NCBI RefSeq assembly: GCF_031454155.1
Contig: NZ_JAVDQG010000001.1
Span: 186,001-250,000 of the forward strand
Direction of reading: 5' to 3'
DNA from: Desmospora profundinema
GTDB taxonomy: Bacteria; Bacillota; Bacilli; Thermoactinomycetales; DSM-45169
Length of the DNA stretch: 64,000 nucleotides
How positions within the stretch are numbered: position 1 is the stretch's first letter; every line of letters starts with the position of its first letter. A model generated the notes under the pieces. The model was not told the origin of the DNA, searched no databases, and worked only from the letters and a program-made list of their open reading frames with translations. Shown one piece after another: positions 63,568 to 64,000 of the stretch. The position numbers were made by a program, and so were the translations under genes.

Positions 63568-64000
63568 GTGACGGAAGCTTTGCATTTTGAGAGCTTTGAG
63601 GCGGGAAATGCCCGCATTCACATCTGTTCAACGGAAAAATTTAAAACCAACCTGCTGATGGTGATGGTTCAGCAAAGTCTCTCTCCCGAGACAGTGACAC
63701 GGCATGCTCTGTTGCCCAGCGTGCTGCAGCGGGGAACACGAACCTATCCGACCACTGTGGGGCTGAAGCGGAAATTGGATGAGATGTACGGAGCGAATCT
63801 GTTTGGTGATGTCACCAAACGCGGGGAAAACCATGTGATGCAGCTGGGACTGGAAGTGGCCAATGAACGGTTTTTAACCGGAACCTCTTCCCTGCTGGAA
63901 GAAGGGGCTGCTTTTTTAGGAGAGATTCTCACACAGCCGGCGATCGATGGGGAACGGTTTGCCGACGGCTTTATCCAATCGGAAAAAAAGAATCTGAAGC
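63568..64000 (+). CDS. ymfF: YmfF-like M16 peptidase-family protein, N-terminal part
   Basis: The gene starts with GTG 63568, 7 bases behind AAAAGGGG, and runs off the window; a TATAAT at 63528-63533 suggests its promoter. The visible 144 residues match the M16-like YmfF family (NLLMVMVQQSLSPETVTRHALLPSVLQRGTRTYP, KLDEMYGANLFGDV). Where active M16 proteases have HxxEH this protein has ALLPSVLQRGT, so it lacks the zinc site and is probably the non-catalytic partner of a ymfH-type protease expected just downstream. Confidence 0.88.
   Translation, partial: MTEALHFESFEAGNARIHICSTEKFKTNLLMVMVQQSLSPETVTRHALLPSVLQRGTRTYPTTVGLKRKLDEMYGANLFGDVTKRGENHVMQLGLEVANERFLTGTSSLLEEGAAFLGEILTQPAIDGERFADGFIQSEKKNLK

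Overview
The window reads as a chromosomal segment of a spore-forming Bacillota (Firmicutes). The core genes follow the Bacillus-type order dprA ... topA, hslVU-codY, rpsB-tsf-pyrH-frr, uppS-cdsA-dxr-rseP-proS, polC, rimP-nusA-rnpM-ylxQ-infB-ylxP-rbfA-nrnA-truB-ribF, rpsO-pnp, ylxY-mlpA-dut, ymxH, dpaAB-asd-dapG-dapA, rnjB, tepA-ylzJ-ftsK/spoIIIE, nupNOPQ, ymfF. Core genes are moderately GC-rich and often start with GTG or TTG behind strong AGGAGG sites. Dipicolinate synthase, a YlxY-type sporulation protein, a Spo0E-like phosphatase and SpoIIIE indicate endospores. Protein character and order fit Thermoactinomycetaceae better than Bacillus, but this is an inference. Compared with B. subtilis, trmFO and xerC are absent between topA and hslV, and the fla/che operon is absent between codY and rpsB.

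Region 0.4-10.6 kb, between dprA and topA, is accessory. It starts with a minus-strand HTH-TPR regulator of the NprR/PlcR/Rap type. Overlapping its 3' end is a 41-codon gene for a Phr-like exported peptide (667-792). Facing away are a small exported membrane protein and a contact-toxin-like module: a protein with a type IV prepilin-like leader and a C-terminal PD-(D/E)xK nuclease domain, followed by an Imm70-type immunity gene. The toxin promoter carries a perfect 9-bp inverted repeat. The rest of the region holds a MITE-like repeat in two diverged copies, a broken GNAT gene, an arsI-arsR-arsN1 arsenical operon, an autoregulated and possibly leaderless marR operon, a CHRD-domain protein and a secreted beta-propeller phytase.

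Region 10.7-25.1 kb carries DNA topology, protein quality control, translation, nucleotide, isoprenoid and phospholipid genes. An AT-rich insert at 25.2-27.3 kb (NlpC/P60-like exported protein, lipoprotein, small membrane protein) separates proS from polC. From 27.5 to 42.9 kb lie polC, the nusA-infB operon with an attenuator-like leader, and rpsO-pnp. From 43 to 53 kb are the sporulation and lysine/dipicolinate genes, with a sigma-K-like promoter before dpaA.

From 53.4 kb a minus-strand lipase-like hydrolase diverges from a 30-codon cationic peptide gene. TepA, SpoIIIE, a nucleoside ABC importer and the start of ymfF finish the window. I found no tRNA, rRNA, CRISPR array or intact insertion sequence.
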